From NCBI GenBank assembly GCA_045112155.1, contig JBGUHN010000070.1, forward strand, positions 62,001 to 126,000: 64,000 bases of DNA. Reading direction: 5' to 3'. Made by a program: the position numbers and the translations under genes. Of the stretch, positions 16,476-26,089 are shown one piece after another (positions within the stretch are counted from its first letter, which is position 1; every line of letters begins with the position of its first letter). This DNA is from Chordicoccus sp045112155. Its GTDB lineage: Bacteria > Bacillota > Clostridia > Lachnospirales > Lachnospiraceae. A model generated the notes under the pieces. It was not told the DNA's origin. It saw only the letters and a list, made by a program, of their open reading frames with translations, and made no database searches.

Positions 16476-18635
16476 ATGAGTGAGGAATTATTGTATCAGG
16501 GTCAGCGTCTCGGCGATGGCGGACGATACATCATCAGACAAAAAAAAGATGAGGGCGGCGGCGGAATCATTTATCTGGCATTTGATCAGAATCTGCAGAT
16601 GGAAGTAGCCGTAAAGCAGATCAAGGACGGAATGCCTTCATATCTGGAAAGCCGTGTGGAAGTCGATATCCTGAAGAAACTGAGCCATCAGCATCTGCCG
16701 AAAGTACTCGATTTTGTTGAGTATGACGGTACGATGTTCACTGTCATGAATTATATTCAGGGATTCAGTCTGGCGAAAGCTCTGCAGAACCAGGGCAGGT
16801 TCATGCAGAGGGATGTTCTTCGATGGGCTATCGATATTTCAGACGCGCTTGCATATCTGCATTCACAGACCCCTCCGGTCATTCACAGCGATGTGAAGCC
16901 GGGGAACATTATGTATGATCCCCAAACGAGGCAGGTCACACTTATCGATTTTAATATTTCACTTGCATTTAAGAAAAATCAGTTGGAATCGACCTGGGTC
17001 ACCAAGGGGTATTCACCTCCCGAACAGTTCAAAACACTGGCGGATTATTTTACAGCGGTGGACAATACCTATGGGCAGACAAGGACCGACCAGGAAAGGT
17101 ACGGCAATGTTCCGGGGGCTTATAACAGCGGCCCCACCCATGTTTTTGACCGGTATACACTGCCCGTCGTTTCTCAGACGATCGGACGCGGCGTAGATAC
17201 CAGATCGGATGTGTACAGCTTCGGGGCAACGATGTACCATCTTCTGACAGGTCATAAACCCGACATTGATTTTAATAAGATAATTCCTATCAGCCAGTTT
17301 AATATCGGGCTTAATCCGAGCTTTGCGTCAATCATAGAGAAGTGCATGGCTCTGAATCCCGATGAACGGTATAAAGACGGCAGGGAGCTCAGTTATGCGC
17401 TTCATCACATCACGGAGATTGATGAGGAGTATATAGCATATAAAAAAGGCGTAAAACGCAGAAAAATTGCCAGTATAGCTCTAATTGCTGCCGGTGCGGC
17501 CCTGATGCTGGGCGGCTTCACATTAAACCGGAATATAAGGAATTCGGAGTATAACAGTCTTATTGCCCGGGCGGAAGCCCAGATTGATTCCGGAAACTTT
17601 ACAGAAGCGCGTGATCTGGCCGATGAGGCGAAGGAAATAGATGCCTCCAGGATGGATGCTTATCTGGTAGAGGTGACAAGTCATTATAAATCAGGAGAAA
17701 ACGCCGAAGCTATCGAAAAAGCTAATGAGGTACTTGGCAGCAGTACAATAAAAGGCACCGATCAGGTAAAGGGAGACGTTTATTTCGTTCTCGGAGATTC
17801 CTATATGGAAGATGAACGATATAAGGACGGAACCAATTGCTTCAGCAAAGCGCTGGAACTGTATGACGGCAATAACCTGTACTATCGCGATTATGCTGTA
17901 TGTCTCGCGCGCGGAGGCGACCTGGACGAGGCTGAGAATATTCTTGATAAGGCGATCAAGGCGAACCTGGAGCAGGATTCGGTGGAATACGCGCAGGCGG
18001 AAATCGCATTTGCCAAAAACAACACTGAGGAGGCGGTCACAAAGTTCCAGGATGTTTTGAACACCGGAACGGATAAGGAGCTCAAGACCAGATCAATCCT
18101 GATGCTGTCCAAGTGCTATATCGAACTTGGAGATGTTGACAGGCGAATTAACTTCCTCACCGAGCAGTCCACTAAAGCGGATGTTTCGATTCAAAACAGA
18201 GTGACACATGAGCTTGCTGACGCGTGGCTGACGAAGGCACAGACCGTCCCAATGGACAGCGTCGAGACTGCGGACTGCTATACAAATGCCCTGTTCAACT
18301 ATCAAAAAATGTATAGTGGCGGCAACAGAACTCTTGAACTTCTGTGCAGCATCAGCGTCTGCCAGCAGAATTCCGGAAGAGAAGAAGAGGCTCGTGTGAC
18401 GTCCGACGAGATAATACAGCTGTTTCCCGACAACTACCGCGGATATTGCAGAAAAGCCTTTGTGCTCGCAGCTATTGAACAGAAAAAAGACCCGGCGGAG
18501 AAGAATTATACTGAGTTTAACGAGGTGTTCCAGAAGGCGAGAGAGCTTTCCGAAAAAGAGGGCGCAGAAGGGTCGGAAGACATGGCGAACCTGATCAGGA
18601 CATACAACAGTGCCCGCGAGGAGGGATGGATCTAA
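16476..18635 (+). CDS. Membrane Ser/Thr kinase-like protein with TPR tail; HSD/DFN active site
   Basis: A 719-residue protein. The kinase domain (about 12-310) has the ATP-binding Lys in EVAVKQIKDG, but the catalytic loop reads IHSDVKPGN (Arg of HRD changed to Ser) and the metal motif reads IDFN (Gly of DFG changed to Asn). The Asp residues and Asn remain, so weak activity is possible, or it is a pseudokinase. One membrane helix (about 330-350) precedes about seven TPR-like repeats (360-715). EssB/YukC, a core part of canonical T7SSb, is also a pseudokinase with one membrane helix, so this protein could take its place next to the WXG100 and EssC genes. That role is inference. Confidence 0.88.
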   Translation: MSEELLYQGQRLGDGGRYIIRQKKDEGGGGIIYLAFDQNLQMEVAVKQIKDGMPSYLESRVEVDILKKLSHQHLPKVLDFVEYDGTMFTVMNYIQGFSLAKALQNQGRFMQRDVLRWAIDISDALAYLHSQTPPVIHSDVKPGNIMYDPQTRQVTLIDFNISLAFKKNQLESTWVTKGYSPPEQFKTLADYFTAVDNTYGQTRTDQERYGNVPGAYNSGPTHVFDRYTLPVVSQTIGRGVDTRSDVYSFGATMYHLLTGHKPDIDFNKIIPISQFNIGLNPSFASIIEKCMALNPDERYKDGRELSYALHHITEIDEEYIAYKKGVKRRKIASIALIAAGAALMLGGFTLNRNIRNSEYNSLIARAEAQIDSGNFTEARDLADEAKEIDASRMDAYLVEVTSHYKSGENAEAIEKANEVLGSSTIKGTDQVKGDVYFVLGDSYMEDERYKDGTNCFSKALELYDGNNLYYRDYAVCLARGGDLDEAENILDKAIKANLEQDSVEYAQAEIAFAKNNTEEAVTKFQDVLNTGTDKELKTRSILMLSKCYIELGDVDRRINFLTEQSTKADVSIQNRVTHELADAWLTKAQTVPMDSVETADCYTNALFNYQKMYSGGNRTLELLCSISVCQQNSGREEEARVTSDEIIQLFPDNYRGYCRKAFVLAAIEQKKDPAEKNYTEFNEVFQKARELSEKEGAEGSEDMANLIRTYNSAREEGWI

Positions 18636-18769
18636 TGAATGCAGGAATTATAATGATGATCGTGGGCGGCATACTTGCGGGATGCGGCGTGATCCTGGGG
18701 ATTCTTGAACTTGCGCTGGGTCCGTCCCGCCGGGAAAAGATAAGAAAACGCATGGCAGATAAATATTAA
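18635..18769 (+). CDS. Small one-helix membrane protein (44 residues)
   Basis: ATG overlaps the stop of the kinase gene (TAATG), which suggests translational coupling. The product starts MNAGIIMMIVGGILAGCGV, makes one membrane helix (about 4-28), and ends with a short basic tail (SRREKIRKRMADKY). I do not recognise a family. It lies between the TPR kinase and the first WXG100 gene, a spot where small membrane subunits of secretion machines are often encoded. It is easy to miss because of its size. The GGAGGG at 18621-18626 is a plausible ribosome site. Confidence 0.65.
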   Translation: MNAGIIMMIVGGILAGCGVILGILELALGPSRREKIRKRMADKY

Positions 18770-18780
18770 TCTCCTGATAG

Positions 18781-18850
18781 TCCGTTCGACCCAATTGGAT
18801 GACCATTCATCCGATTGATGAGAATTCGGCGAATCGTGTGATAGTATAGA
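18781..18850 (+). promoter_or_regulatory. Candidate LytTR-box pair and promoter of the WXG100-EssC operon
   Basis: TCCGTTCGACCCAA (18781-18794) and ACCATTCATCCGAT (18802-18815) are 21 bases apart and resemble the box pair at 26342. A -10 like TATAGA starts at 18845, 43 bases after the second box start, and the -35 is poor, as in activator-dependent promoters. An imperfect inverted repeat (18792-18817) overlaps the second box. Confidence 0.5.
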
Positions 18851-18902
18851 ACCATCGAAAGAAAAACATATACTCAATAAAAAATATGAGGAGGATAGAT
18901 AT

Positions 18903-19196
18903 ATGTCAGAAATCAAGGTAACATCACAGGAACTTAGGAACAAGGCGGAAAATTTTCGGAACTATATAGCCAAGTTCGAAACTGAACGGCAGAATCTTGT
19001 TACAGCAGAGCAGACATTGATGACGAAATTCGAAGGAGATGCGGCTACCACGTTCGATGCAAATTTTAAGGCTTTTAACTCGCAGATGGAGAATTTCAAG
19101 AAGGTTGTTGACGAATATGTGGTCAAGCTCAATTCGATGGCAGAAGCTTATGAGCGCAGTGAAGCCCAGGCCGCTCAGGCAGCCGGCCAGAAGTAA
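18903..19196 (+). CDS. WXG100-family (ESAT-6-like) protein, Trp replaced by Phe
   Basis: A 97-residue helical-hairpin protein of the WXG100 family, small substrates and partners of type VII secretion, exported without cleavage as dimers. The turn between the helices reads KFEGDAATTF, so the usual W-x-G is F-E-G. The C-terminal export-type signal YxxxE is present (YERSEAQ). RBS GAGGAGG lies 6 bases upstream. It is the first gene of the secretion core and is followed 62 bases later by a second WXG100 gene, giving a likely heterodimer pair as with EsxA/EsxB. Confidence 0.9.
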   Translation: MSEIKVTSQELRNKAENFRNYIAKFETERQNLVTAEQTLMTKFEGDAATTFDANFKAFNSQMENFKKVVDEYVVKLNSMAEAYERSEAQAAQAAGQK

Positions 19197-19258
19197 AGCA
19201 AGGTTGACATCTTGCGGATAGTGTGTGAAGAACAGAAAGAAAGATAAGGAGAATCGAT

Positions 19259-19573
19259 ATGGCTAATAATATCAGAGTAACACCGGAAGAACTCAGAAAG
19301 GCAGCCCAGACATTTACAAGCAGCAACACTAACATCGGAAACGCAACACAGAGCATGCTGAACATTGCTCAGGAGCTTCAGGCTACCTGGGGCGGTGATG
19401 CAGCAACGACCTATTACAACAAGCTGAACAGCCTGCAGAGCGGCATGTCAAAGATGCAGGCCATTATCACCAAAGAAGCTGCCAATCTCGAACAGATGGC
19501 GGGTATTTATGAGTCGACAGAGAGCGCCAACAGAGATCTGGCCAACTCACTTTCCAAAGAGGATTTTGTCTGA
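19259..19573 (+). CDS. WXG100-family protein
   Basis: A 104-residue WXG100 protein with the classical turn TWGGDAATTYY and the export-type motif YESTE, followed by the tail LANSLSKEDFV, which is nearly identical to the tail of the paralogue at 27134. It should form a four-helix dimer, perhaps with the product of the gene before it, and be recognised by the C-terminal ATPase domains of EssC. It lies 30 bases before the EssC gene. RBS AAGGAG. Confidence 0.94.
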   Translation: MANNIRVTPEELRKAAQTFTSSNTNIGNATQSMLNIAQELQATWGGDAATTYYNKLNSLQSGMSKMQAIITKEAANLEQMAGIYESTESANRDLANSLSKEDFV

Positions 19574-19603
19574 TTCCCGACGAATATGTAAAGGAAAACT
19601 GTT

Positions 19604-22600
19604 ATGAGTATAGTGCTTTCAATCTACAAGCCTGACAGTGCATTTCGGGAAGTGGTACTTACTGACCGGGGGAATACCCGAATGCAGGTATTGGTAGAGA
19701 GGAACCTCTTTCATCTTCCCAGAGATATATTCCTCAATCTGGAGAAGGATGAAGATGCCGGATGGAAGCTCACATCAGGAAATTATAAAATCAGAAAAAA
19801 GAATAGTAAAGAAGATTTGACTGAGACCGCCATTTATGACGGTCTTAGTCTTGATATTATTATTGAACAGAGATATAAAATCACTATTCTTGTCTATGAG
19901 CAGCAGCATCCTCTCTGCGTATATAAAAAATACGCCCTGTATGATAACGATGAGATTACCTGCGGCAGCAATCCGAATAATACAATTCAGTACGTACTGG
20001 AAAACTATGTAACCCACAATGCCCACTGCACAATCCAAGTCGAAAATGGAAAGGCATATCTTATCGACCGCTCAGTGAACGGAACGTATGTCAATTACAG
20101 ACGTGTCCCATCTCAAAAAGATAATCCCAATGTACGCCCTACACTCCTAAAAGTAGGGGATAGTATACGTATATTCAGGCTGAATATTATTTATCTGGGC
20201 AATATGATTGCAGTCTATGCCCAGGATGGAATGTCTATTTCGCGCACTCCTCTTACAGAGGAGGAAATCAGCGCATATGCTGCGGCTGAAACGCTTTCCG
20301 GTGTACAGGATTCAGCTAAGGAATTCCATCGCGCGCCAAGAATCATTCCGGCAATTAATGAAGAGCCTGTAGAGATTGAAGCTCCTCCGGCTGCTCAGAA
20401 CGCAGATCCGCAGCCGCTTTTTATGACGATCGGACCGGCATTTACAATGACTATTCCGATGCTTCTGTCAGGCGGCGTCACTCTTTGGCTCTCCAGAAAA
20501 TCAGGTTCCGCGACCAGTCCCTTCATGTATACGGGAATTATTACTGCCATTGCGGCCGCATTCATCGGTGTCATGTGGGCTATTCTCAATGTCCGGAATC
20601 AGAAAAAACGCATGAAGAAGGCGGAGGAGAAGAGGCAGGAGCGATACCGTTCTTACCTTACAGAGATAAGTGACCGGCTTGAGTCAGATTCCTCTCAAAA
20701 TGCGATGATTCTCAACCGGACGTATATCAGTGCGCTGGCAGCCTGTGAGATGAATGAGGACTCTGTTTCTCTGTGGAATCGCAACGCGACCCATGAGGAT
20801 TTCATGAGCTATCGCATCGGTATCGGCGATATAGATTTCCAGGAGGAAATCATCATCCCGAAAGAGCGCTTTTCACTGGTGGATGATGATCTTGCAGATC
20901 GACCGAGACAAATCAGAGACCAGTTCCGGACACTGAAAAATGTACCGGTACTTCTCGATGTACGAAAAGAGAGACTTGTCGGTATCATCGGGAAAAAGAG
21001 CCGTGTGGAAGCTGTCGATATGGCAAGGAGTATTATTGCTCAGATCGTTACGGCCAACTGCTATACGGACGTAAAAATTGCTCTTGTCTATGATGAAAAT
21101 GATGACGTCGACAGAGAAGCGTGGGATTTTATGAAGTGGTTCCCGCATGTCTGGTCCGAGGATCGTAAAATTCGTTTCATAGCAACCAATCAGGATGAGA
21201 TGGGTGATGTCTTTTTCGCAATGTCCCAGATATTCCGCCATCGAATTGAGGAGAACAGTTTCTCTGACAGGGGCATTCTGAAACCGCAGTATATCCTGAT
21301 TGTGAGTAATCCTAAGCTGGTCGAAGAGTCTATTATTTCAACGTATGTATTCGACCGCAATCAGAACATAGGGCTTTCGACGATCTTTCTTGCTGATATG
21401 TACCGCAATCTTCCCAATGACTGCGAGTGCATTATTAATTGTGCAAATAATACGATATCCTATACAAAGAGCAGCAAAGAAAGGGGTATTCCTGTCGAAT
21501 TAGATCAGGTGAGCAATGAGCGTGTCCTGGCTCTTGCAAAACGCCTTGGCAATATCCGAGTGTCAGAATCCGGCGAAGAAGGTGAGATTCCGACAATGCT
21601 CACATTCTTTGACATGTATGATGTAGGAGGACCGGAGGAACTTCGGGCAGCCGAGCGCTGGAGACATGCCGATCCGACGGCTACGCTTAAAGCCATGATC
21701 GGCTACAAGACAGGCAACAGACCATGCTACCTTGACCTCAACGAAAAATACCACGGACCGCACGGTCTGGTGGCAGGTACGACCGGCTCCGGAAAATCTG
21801 AGACTCTGCAGACCTATATTTTATCTATGGCCGTATCCTACAGCCCGGAAGATGTCGGATTCTTCATTATCGACTACAAGGGCGGCGGCATGGCTAATCT
21901 TTTTGCAGGCCTTCCGCATCTGATCGGCTCCATATCGAACCTGTCCGGCAACCAGGTGCACAGGGCGATGGTATCGATCAACAGTGAGATCACCAGAAGA
22001 CAGATGCTCTTTAATGAGTATGGAGTCAACAAAATTGATGCCTACACTTCGATGTACAAGAATCATGAGGCCAAAGAACCGCTTCCGCATCTCCTGATCA
22101 TAATCGATGAGTTCGCTGAGATGAAAAGAGAGAAGCCTGACTTCATGCGGGAGCTTGTCTCCGTCGCGCAGGTCGGACGAAGCCTTGGTGTTCACCTGAT
22201 TCTTGCAACGCAGAGACCGGCCGGCGCCGTTGACGGCAATATATGGTCGAACTCCCGCTTTAAGCTGTGCCTGCGTGTTCAGAATCGAGAAGATTCAATG
22301 GAGATGCTCCATAAACCTGATGCGGCATTCCTTACACAGACAGGCCGCTGCTATCTGCAGGTCGGCAGTGACGAGGTATATGATCTGTTCCAGTCCGGTT
22401 GGTCAGGTGCTTCTTATGACAAAGAACTCGGCGGAAGGAATCTCCTGATTGCCCAGATCCTTTCGGGCTCCGGAAAGGTCGATCTTGTAGGCAATGTCGC
22501 AAGAATCCGATTGAAAGAGAAGAGGCAGCAGGAGTGGATCGGCGATCTTATCCGTATTCTTGAAGAAACCGCCGATGAACTGGGTGAGGACATCTCCGCA

Positions 22601-24643
22601 AGGACTTTCAGTTTCCTCTCCCGCGCCGAATTTGCCGATCTTTTTTATAAGAAGGTCCAGAGAGAGTATCCGGAGTTTGAGAGAAGCCAGGCCACCAGCA
22701 TGAGGATCGATGACTTTGTCACGGTCTGTAAGGCGGTCAAAGAAATGAACAGTGGCAGGATTACTGCTCCTTTGGTCATCGCCTATGCGGCACAGATGAG
22801 AAAACATCTGCCGGAAGTAAAATCTATTACTCAGCTGGAGACTGTTGTGGATTATCTCAGAAGAACCGCGGAAAGAGCCGGAATTCCCGAGATACGCAAG
22901 CTTTGGCTTCCTCCGCTCCCGTCTGAGCTTTATCTGGAGGACAGAAAAACATTTAGAGAAAACTGCTTTGACGGAAACAGATGGCCGGATCCGCCAAGAC
23001 GATTCCAGCTGCAGGCTGTGGTCGGTTATGGGGACGCTCCGGAGAACCAGGCCCAGATGGATGTCGGCATTGATTTTACGAACGGCATGCATCATATGAT
23101 CTGCGGTATGATAAGTTCAGGAAAATCAACTTTCCTGCAGACTGCGGTCTATTCGCTCTGTATGACGTACGCACCTTCGCTGCTCAACCTGTATCTGATA
23201 GATTTCAGCACACAGCTTCTGACGGTATTTGACGGAGTTGCGCATATCGGCGGCATATTGACAGAGAACGATGTTGAAACGGATCACATCTCAAAGTTCT
23301 TCATGCTGATGAGAAAAATCATGGCAGAAAGAAAGCGCAAATACGCAGCTGCCAAACTGAACTTTGCGGATTATACCAATAAGAACGGTTGGGATGAACC
23401 CGCTATCGTGATCGTGATCGACAATTACGGTTCCTTCCGCGAAAAGACGCGTGAAATGTATGATTCTGACATGATGGAAATTGCCAAGAATGGAATCGGT
23501 TATGGCATCTATCTGATGATAACCGGCGGCGGGATAGGCATGAGCGATATACCCAGCCGGATTGCAGACTGCATAAAGACCGGAATCGCGCTTGAAATGA
23601 CGGAGGTATACGACTACACGGAGATTCTGAGGTGCGGCAAGCCGGATGTTTTGCCGGAATCTAATGTTCACGGGCGCGGCCTCATCCTGAATAATGAGAA
23701 GGTCATAGAATTCCAGACAGCTCTGGCGGCTAAAAATGAGGACGGAGAAGACCGGAATGAATTGATTCAGAAAAAACTGTCCGAGATGAATGCGGCATGG
23801 AATGGACCCTGCGCAAGGCAGATTCCGAAGATACCGGAAAAGCCGGTCAGAAAAGAATTCGTCCGAATGGAAAACTATACCGCGCTTCTTGACGACAAGA
23901 GGTATATTGCGGCAGGTTACAACGCTGACGATGCGGATGTCTACGCATTGGATCTGCTCGAACAGTATATCACGGTAGTCATGGGCGCAAGGGCAAGCGG
24001 CAAATCCGTGTTCATGAAAAATATAATCCTCACCTGTCTTGACCGCGATGAGGACTGCATGATATTCGAAACGGGCGGAGGACGTGATTACTCCGGTATA
24101 GCTGAAGATTATCATATCTCCAGAGCGACCGACAGTGAAGCTGTGAAGCGCATGCTTTCAGATATATATCAGATCATGCGTGCGAGAATCCCTCTCAAGA
24201 AGGAGGGGCTTGCTGAGCGGCTCTCAGAGGAAGAGATGTTCGAAAAGGTATCCGGCACAAGGAGACTCAACGTTTTTATTGCCGATTTCGGATCATTCAT
24301 AAAAGAAATATACGACAATGCCAGCCCGGCCTATGATTCGAAAAATGCTTTTGAGCTCATTGCAGAGGTGGGACGGTTTTATAATATCTTCCTCTATATA
24401 GAGGTAAAGGATGCTGATCAGAATTCACTCAAAGCTGAACCGATCGTGAGGGAGATCATTGAAAATAGCCGCGGGCTCAGATTCGGAGGCAGGCTCAATG
24501 ATTCGAAGCAGGTCTTCTACAGCTTTGACAATGTGAAAATTATGAATCAGGGAGCAAAAATGCCGCCCGGCAACGCCGTCGTTGCATGCGATGACAGCAG
24601 TGCGCCGATAGAAAAAATAGTCGTCCCTCTTTACCGGGGATGA
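19604..24643 (+). CDS. essC: EssC-type type VII secretion ATPase (FHA, two TM, three FtsK/SpoIIIE-like domains)
   Basis: A 1679-residue membrane ATPase that drives type VII secretion. Order: N-terminal beta-rich part, FHA domain (about 100-195: GSNPNN, HCTIQ, RSVNGTYVN), two membrane helices (about 270-330), then three P-loop domains. Walker A motifs are GTTGSGKSE (about 724), GMISSGKST (about 1167) and GARASGKS (about 1460). The first domain also has a clear Walker B, LLIIIDEFAE (about 829), and KGGGMANLF. The second and third are degenerate in Walker B (VIDNYGSF, IADFGSF). This matches EssC/YukB of Firmicutes in layout and length. The FHA domain would read phospho-Thr made by the neighbouring kinases. 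Confidence 0.95.
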   Translation: MSIVLSIYKPDSAFREVVLTDRGNTRMQVLVERNLFHLPRDIFLNLEKDEDAGWKLTSGNYKIRKKNSKEDLTETAIYDGLSLDIIIEQRYKITILVYEQQHPLCVYKKYALYDNDEITCGSNPNNTIQYVLENYVTHNAHCTIQVENGKAYLIDRSVNGTYVNYRRVPSQKDNPNVRPTLLKVGDSIRIFRLNIIYLGNMIAVYAQDGMSISRTPLTEEEISAYAAAETLSGVQDSAKEFHRAPRIIPAINEEPVEIEAPPAAQNADPQPLFMTIGPAFTMTIPMLLSGGVTLWLSRKSGSATSPFMYTGIITAIAAAFIGVMWAILNVRNQKKRMKKAEEKRQERYRSYLTEISDRLESDSSQNAMILNRTYISALAACEMNEDSVSLWNRNATHEDFMSYRIGIGDIDFQEEIIIPKERFSLVDDDLADRPRQIRDQFRTLKNVPVLLDVRKERLVGIIGKKSRVEAVDMARSIIAQIVTANCYTDVKIALVYDENDDVDREAWDFMKWFPHVWSEDRKIRFIATNQDEMGDVFFAMSQIFRHRIEENSFSDRGILKPQYILIVSNPKLVEESIISTYVFDRNQNIGLSTIFLADMYRNLPNDCECIINCANNTISYTKSSKERGIPVELDQVSNERVLALAKRLGNIRVSESGEEGEIPTMLTFFDMYDVGGPEELRAAERWRHADPTATLKAMIGYKTGNRPCYLDLNEKYHGPHGLVAGTTGSGKSETLQTYILSMAVSYSPEDVGFFIIDYKGGGMANLFAGLPHLIGSISNLSGNQVHRAMVSINSEITRRQMLFNEYGVNKIDAYTSMYKNHEAKEPLPHLLIIIDEFAEMKREKPDFMRELVSVAQVGRSLGVHLILATQRPAGAVDGNIWSNSRFKLCLRVQNREDSMEMLHKPDAAFLTQTGRCYLQVGSDEVYDLFQSGWSGASYDKELGGRNLLIAQILSGSGKVDLVGNVARIRLKEKRQQEWIGDLIRILEETADELGEDISARTFSFLSRAEFADLFYKKVQREYPEFERSQATSMRIDDFVTVCKAVKEMNSGRITAPLVIAYAAQMRKHLPEVKSITQLETVVDYLRRTAERAGIPEIRKLWLPPLPSELYLEDRKTFRENCFDGNRWPDPPRRFQLQAVVGYGDAPENQAQMDVGIDFTNGMHHMICGMISSGKSTFLQTAVYSLCMTYAPSLLNLYLIDFSTQLLTVFDGVAHIGGILTENDVETDHISKFFMLMRKIMAERKRKYAAAKLNFADYTNKNGWDEPAIVIVIDNYGSFREKTREMYDSDMMEIAKNGIGYGIYLMITGGGIGMSDIPSRIADCIKTGIALEMTEVYDYTEILRCGKPDVLPESNVHGRGLILNNEKVIEFQTALAAKNEDGEDRNELIQKKLSEMNAAWNGPCARQIPKIPEKPVRKEFVRMENYTALLDDKRYIAAGYNADDADVYALDLLEQYITVVMGARASGKSVFMKNIILTCLDRDEDCMIFETGGGRDYSGIAEDYHISRATDSEAVKRMLSDIYQIMRARIPLKKEGLAERLSEEEMFEKVSGTRRLNVFIADFGSFIKEIYDNASPAYDSKNAFELIAEVGRFYNIFLYIEVKDADQNSLKAEPIVREIIENSRGLRFGGRLNDSKQVFYSFDNVKIMNQGAKMPPGNAVVACDDSSAPIEKIVVPLYRG

Positions 24644-24695
24644 CATAGAGACGGACGGTTCCCGGCCTGGTCCGGAGACTTGAAGGAGGATCGGA

Positions 24696-25409
24696 ATGAT
24701 TTCGGTATTTGCCTATGACAGAAATAAGGCGGATCGGGAAAATATAAGGAAGACCTGCAGCGAGCAGGTCTTCCGGGTGCCTGACGAAGACATGACATTT
24801 ACGGAGGCCTGGACTTCTGAAGGATTTGTGCGAAAGATCACTGACACTAAAAAACTGGATCTGCTTTATTATGAGTATATCAAGGGAACAGGTGTCGAAG
24901 CTCTCCGGGATGTGCGTAAACGGTACAACGATGCGATGGTCATGCTCATGACGGATGCGCAGGTTTCCCCGCTTGAGTACCTGAAACCGGGTGTTGCTCC
25001 GGATTCGCTGCTCATTAAACCGTATACATACGAACAGCTCAGAATGAGTAATGAGGAATTTGTGCAGACCTGGTTCATGAGGAACAGAGATGTTGACGAT
25101 GAGGAGAAGTTTCTGATTGACACAAAAGGGGAGAAGGTATTGATCCCTTACAGCAGGATCTTTTACTTCGAGGCACGCAACAAAAAGATGTATGTAAGAG
25201 TGGGCGATGTGGAATACGCCTTTTACGATACAATTGATGCGCTGGAAAAAACGCTGCCGTCCCAGTTCAAAAGATGTCACAGAAGCTATATTGTAAACAT
25301 CGGTAAAATCAGGAAGCTCAGCCTGACAGATAACTACCTTGAAATGGACGGGGGAGTTACTGTTTCCGTATCAAGGCGATATAAAACATTATTCAAGGAT
25401 CTGATATAA
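24696..25409 (+). CDS. LytTR-family DNA-binding regulator with atypical receiver
   Basis: A 237-residue regulator. The N-terminal part (1-120) has a response-regulator receiver layout, but at the phosphate-accepting position the sequence is DLLYYEYIKG: a Glu (about residue 60) stands where Asp is normal. The conserved Lys is present (LLIKPYTYEQ). The C-terminal LytTR domain (about 135-237) is typical: IPYSRIFYFEARNKKMYVR, FKRCHRSYIVNI and VSVSRRY. No sensor kinase gene lies next to it. Its location in the secretion operon and LytTR-like box pairs at 18781 and 26342 suggest that it controls this locus. RBS GGAGGA. Confidence 0.9.
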   Translation: MISVFAYDRNKADRENIRKTCSEQVFRVPDEDMTFTEAWTSEGFVRKITDTKKLDLLYYEYIKGTGVEALRDVRKRYNDAMVMLMTDAQVSPLEYLKPGVAPDSLLIKPYTYEQLRMSNEEFVQTWFMRNRDVDDEEKFLIDTKGEKVLIPYSRIFYFEARNKKMYVRVGDVEYAFYDTIDALEKTLPSQFKRCHRSYIVNIGKIRKLSLTDNYLEMDGGVTVSVSRRYKTLFKDLI

Positions 25410-25410
25410 A

Positions 25411-26079
25411 ATGGAAAAATATCTTTATCTGACACCGGATGAATATGAAGCCATGGTCTGCATCTCCGGGCAGACGCCGGTAACGTGTTTTTCCAAAATG
25501 AAATATCTTGAAATCGAAGATAGAAGAAATCGGCTGCTGACTCTTTACAATAAAGGATTTGTCGTTAATACCGGAGAAGCATTTGTCATCAATGCCGAAT
25601 GGAAGGATGCATTTGCATGTATTCATACGGCTAAATCAGCACTGCATATCACAACAGGGAACCCGGAAGTGCCGGATCTTCTTGTGTATGTCGGGAAATC
25701 CTGTGTTCTTCTCGAAAATATATCGACGAAAACAGAATCAAATTATCGGCTTTCATTTTGGGAATCGGCTGCCCTGGCGCAAATGCTGGCAGACAGTGAT
25801 CACTTCCCAAAGATAAGGGTGGAACAGAGCGAAGCTGATATCTTAAGAAGGAGCGATGATTCCGTTATGCCCGAAGACGGGGCGGAGAAAATTGAATGCT
25901 CGATCACTAAATATGCTAACGGAAGTGAGGATGCGCTTTTTTCTGCCGGTTTTTTAAAAAAGGAACTGCTCTGGTATGTGATGAAGAATTCAGGAGATGC
26001 AAAGAGCATGGAACTGGCGGACTCCGGTACGGTCACCGGGATTCTGCATCAGATCTTAGACGTCAGATTACCGCTGTAA
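25411..26079 (+). CDS. Unknown protein of the secretion core (possible EspG/chaperone-like)
   Basis: A 222-residue soluble protein that I do not recognise. The start ATG is one base after the LytTR stop, so it is tightly coupled. The sequence begins MEKYLYLTPDEYEAMV, has a central beta-rich part (LLVYVGKSCVLLENIS) and a helical C-terminal part ending RLPL. Size, mixed fold and the place between EssC and WXG100 genes fit EspG-like or DUF5081-like accessory proteins of type VII loci, which act as substrate chaperones. A protein of similar size precedes the effector gene at 48508. The link is by context and general layout only. Confidence 0.8.
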   Translation: MEKYLYLTPDEYEAMVCISGQTPVTCFSKMKYLEIEDRRNRLLTLYNKGFVVNTGEAFVINAEWKDAFACIHTAKSALHITTGNPEVPDLLVYVGKSCVLLENISTKTESNYRLSFWESAALAQMLADSDHFPKIRVEQSEADILRRSDDSVMPEDGAEKIECSITKYANGSEDALFSAGFLKKELLWYVMKNSGDAKSMELADSGTVTGILHQILDVRLPL

Positions 26080-26089
26080 GGAGGTTTTT

